The notes below the pieces were generated by a model. The model saw only the letters and a program-made list of their open reading frames with translations. It did no database searches and was not told the origin of the DNA. 64,000 nt of DNA, taken from NCBI GenBank assembly GCA_037133475.1, contig JBAXOB010000006.1, forward strand, positions 62,001 to 126,000, given 5' to 3'. The DNA comes from CAIVAT01 sp037133475 (GTDB taxonomy: Bacteria; Bacteroidota; Bacteroidia; Bacteroidales; FEN-979). Both the position numbers and the translations under genes were made by a program. This document shows positions 62,023 to 64,000 of this stretch, one piece after another (within the stretch, counting starts at the first letter, position 1; each line of letters opens with the position of its first letter).

Positions 62023-63000
62023 ATGACGCATATGTTAAATGTAGCCATCGTTGCCGGCGGGGATTCTGGAGAACATGGAATTTCCATGAAAAGCGGGCGA
62101 CAGGTGTTATTGCACATCGACCCTGAGAAATTCAGGCCCTACCTGATCGAGATCCAGGGAAAAAACTGGAATTACCTGAACGGGAGGAAAAAAATCCCCG
62201 TAAATAAAAATGATTTCACCATCACAGTCGGCAGGAAAAAAATACATTTCCAGGTCATTTTCAATGCCATTCATGGCACGCCGGGTGAAGACGGGAAGCT
62301 GCTGGGCTATTTTGACATGCTCCGTATCCCTTATACATCCTGCGATGTGGCAACATCAGCCCTTGCATTTAACAAGAGCTTCTGCAAGAATGTCGTCGGT
62401 TCCTATGGCATCCCGATGGCCAAATCGGTGCATCTTTTAAAAAACGGCGACACCTCGATCAAAAGGATCACCCAGGAGCTTACCCTTCCCTGTTTTGTGA
62501 AGCCAAACAACGGAGGTTCGAGCGTGGGTATGTCGAAAGTCAAGTTGAAAGGGGAGCTGAAATCTGCTCTTGCAAAGGCTTTTAAAGAGGATGCTGAAGT
62601 TATCGTGGAGGAGTTTATCGCTGGCCGTGAGCTAACCTGTGGCGTTTTGCGCACAGAGGGAAAAATCATTTCACTTCCTGTTACCGAGATCATTTCGCAT
62701 AAGGAGTTTTTTGATTTTGAAGCGAAATATCGGAAAGGTCTTGCCGAAGAGGTCGTCCCTGCTGCCATTCCTGCAGCCGATGCCGTAAAATGCGGTGAAA
62801 TATCGAAACTGCTCTATGAAAAGCTTAATTGCAGGGGAGTTGTGCGATTCGATTACATCTTCAACGGCATTGATTTCTGTTTTCTCGAGGTGAACACGGT
62901 GCCGGGGATGACCAGGGCCAGTATCGTTCCCCGGATGGTATATGCCCATGGGTGGAGTTTCCGGGAACTGGTCACCCGGCTTATCAGTGAAGTCATGTGA
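62023..63000 (+). CDS. ddl: D-alanine--D-alanine ligase
   Basis: A 325-residue ATP-grasp ligase that makes the D-Ala-D-Ala end of the peptidoglycan stem. GGDSGEHGISMKSG, FNAIHGTPGEDG, PYTSCDVATSALAFNKS, KPNNGGSSVGMSKVK and EVNTVPGMTRAS follow in standard order. The ATG at 62032 (MLNVAIVAGG) is an alternative start that suits the promoter better. It overlaps the longer rdgB frame slightly; rdgB itself begins 50 nt downstream. Confidence 0.96.
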   Translation: MTHMLNVAIVAGGDSGEHGISMKSGRQVLLHIDPEKFRPYLIEIQGKNWNYLNGRKKIPVNKNDFTITVGRKKIHFQVIFNAIHGTPGEDGKLLGYFDMLRIPYTSCDVATSALAFNKSFCKNVVGSYGIPMAKSVHLLKNGDTSIKRITQELTLPCFVKPNNGGSSVGMSKVKLKGELKSALAKAFKEDAEVIVEEFIAGRELTCGVLRTEGKIISLPVTEIISHKEFFDFEAKYRKGLAEEVVPAAIPAADAVKCGEISKLLYEKLNCRGVVRFDYIFNGIDFCFLEVNTVPGMTRASIVPRMVYAHGWSFRELVTRLISEVM

Positions 63001-63050
63001 GGTTTTCCTCAGCCCAACCACCATCGAATTCAACCCGATCATCCTTTTCT

Positions 63051-63638
63051 ATGACAGACCTTCTCTTTGCCACCAATAACCAGCATAAGCTTCGTGAGAT
63101 CCAGGAGATCTTCGGAAATTCAATCCGCATCCTCAGCCTGAAGGATGTCAACATTAACATTGAGATACCGGAAACGCAGGAAACCATTGAAGGCAATGCC
63201 ATTCAGAAAGCCAGGTTTATCCATGACCTGACCGGGATGAATTGTTTCGCCGATGATACGGGGTTGGAGATCGCCGCCCTGGACCAGCGTCCGGGGGTCT
63301 ATTCTGCCCGGTATGCAGGCGAAAACTGCAGCTTTGATGACAATGTAGCCAAAATCCTCGGGGAACTGGAGGGGGTTGAAAACCGCCGGGCCTGTTTCCG
63401 CACCGTGATCTGCCTGATCCTGGACGGGCAGGAGAAGGTTTTTGAAGGCCGTATTGAGGGCGTGATTACCACCATGAGGCGGGGCAAGGATGGATTTGGT
63501 TATGACCCGGTATTTATGCCTTCGGGGTTTACCCAAACCTTTGCAGAGATGCCTCCATACCTGAAAAACGGCATCAGCCACAGGGGCAGGGCGGCAACGA
63601 AGATGAGCCACTTCATCACCGGCGCAAAAGCCGGATAG
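63051..63638 (+). CDS. rdgB: dITP/XTP pyrophosphatase (RdgB/HAM1)
   Basis: A 195-residue NTP pyrophosphatase that removes non-canonical purine nucleotides. FATNNQHKLREIQ (5-17), FADDTGLEI, GVYSARYAG, GFGYDPVFMP and SHRGRA are typical. ATG 63051 gives the usual N-terminus. A terminator hairpin follows at once, and a group II intron is inserted at its end. Confidence 0.96.
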   Translation: MTDLLFATNNQHKLREIQEIFGNSIRILSLKDVNINIEIPETQETIEGNAIQKARFIHDLTGMNCFADDTGLEIAALDQRPGVYSARYAGENCSFDDNVAKILGELEGVENRRACFRTVICLILDGQEKVFEGRIEGVITTMRRGKDGFGYDPVFMPSGFTQTFAEMPPYLKNGISHRGRAATKMSHFITGAKAG

Positions 63639-63654
63639 CGAAATAGCGTGAATT

Positions 63655-63701
63655 AAAACAAAAGGCGGACCCGATTTGCATCGCGGTCCGCCTTTTGTTT
63701 T
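63655..63701 (+). terminator. Terminator of rdgB
   Basis: A 17-bp stem (63655-63671 with 63685-63701), GC-rich in the middle and A/T-rich at the foot, around a 13-nt loop. The intron starts at the next base. Confidence 0.85.
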
Positions 63702-64000
63702 GTGTGCCGTGCACACCTATAACCTTGAAGGTGAAAGTCCTTTATGGAGGCCGGTAGTAGCCAACCATTAGCCAATAGCAAGGGTGTCCGCTGTGAAGCG
63801 GAATCTGAAGGAAGCTAGAGGCAAAATCCCGAACCGAGGAACACGAATTGCATCAGGCATTTCCAGCAGGATGAGATTGCAAACCAAATCGAAGTCCAAA
63901 AACTACCCGGATGCTGGGGTGTAAATGCAGCGGTTACATGGGGTGAAAGGGTATGAGTTTACCACGGGAGACCTGTTGGACGTGTGGAAACGGAGTAAGA
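63702..64000 (+). mobile_element. Group IIC intron, 5' part (domain I), continues beyond window
   Basis: The sequence starts GTGTGCC and contains the conserved domain I blocks GCAAGGGTGTCC, GGAATCTGAAGGAAGC, GGCAAA and GAGGAACACGAA in the order known for bacterial class C introns, such as the Oceanobacillus intron used for structure work. The first 15 bases can fold as GTGTGC/GCACAC. The position directly after a terminator hairpin is the habitual target of class C introns. The reverse transcriptase and domains IV-VI would lie outside the window. Confidence 0.85.

Overview
The window is chromosomal DNA of a Bacteroidota bacterium, probably of the Bacteroidales/Marinilabiliales type. The evidence is lineage-specific: a type IX secretion C-terminal sorting domain (59258-61237), the gliding-type lipoprotein GldH, a UpxY-type NusG paralogue, divergent glycine-lipid acyltransferase genes, a sdhCAB operon with a single cytochrome b subunit, and promoters of the Bacteroidetes form TTTG - about 20 nt - TAnnTTTG ahead of several genes. 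No tRNA or rRNA gene was seen.

Positions 1-31134 are a surface-polysaccharide locus, read almost entirely leftwards. It starts with an aminotransferase/acetyltransferase pair (31134-29378). Next, behind a consensus promoter, come the antiterminator UpxY and a winged-helix protein, then the nucleotide-sugar genes: a UDP-HexNAc 6-dehydrogenase, gmd, fcl and a second, long UDP-sugar dehydrogenase. After a roughly 2 kb interruption with a rightward gene for a membrane-anchored transglutaminase-like protein, the locus continues with an epimerase, a sugar aminotransferase, two asparagine-synthase-type amidotransferases, a WecD-like acetyltransferase, a polysaccharide-deacetylase-fold protein, a sugar N-formyltransferase, five glycosyltransferases, Wzx, Wzy and two methyltransferases. 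It leaves the window inside an alpha/alpha-toroid-like protein. The gene set predicts a Wzx/Wzy-assembled glycan with L-fucose, acylated or formylated amino sugars and hexuronic acids, some possibly amidated. The initiating phosphoglycosyltransferase and the export or length-control genes are not in the window.

Positions 31580-37137 hold a carboxyltransferase with its biotin carrier, engB, the glsA/glsB pair, rpsT and a small AT-hook protein. A 1 kb non-coding stretch (37138-38160) carries a REP-like nested palindrome and a short-word repeat array. Positions 38161-45604 are a leftward operon holB-ricT-gldH-PBP1A-mutS2. Then follow sdhCAB, pepP, an alpha/beta hydrolase, yicC-gmk-nadD, a phospholipase-D-type synthase, an EamA transporter, a small heat-shock protein, and the leftward group PASTA protein / T9SS-sorted protein / rluD / plsC. 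Rightward ddl and rdgB end at a terminator hairpin, and the 5' end of a group IIC intron begins immediately after it at 63702 and runs off the window.

The least explained structure is a set of seven short tandem arrays in the intergenic spaces between 37.8 and 54.6 kb. Each is built from 7-bp (twice 8-bp) units, and each locus uses a different word. They resemble in form the short tandemly repeated sequences of cyanobacteria, but I know of no named family that fits them here. The other distinctive point is the exact placement of the group IIC intron at the foot of the rdgB terminator.
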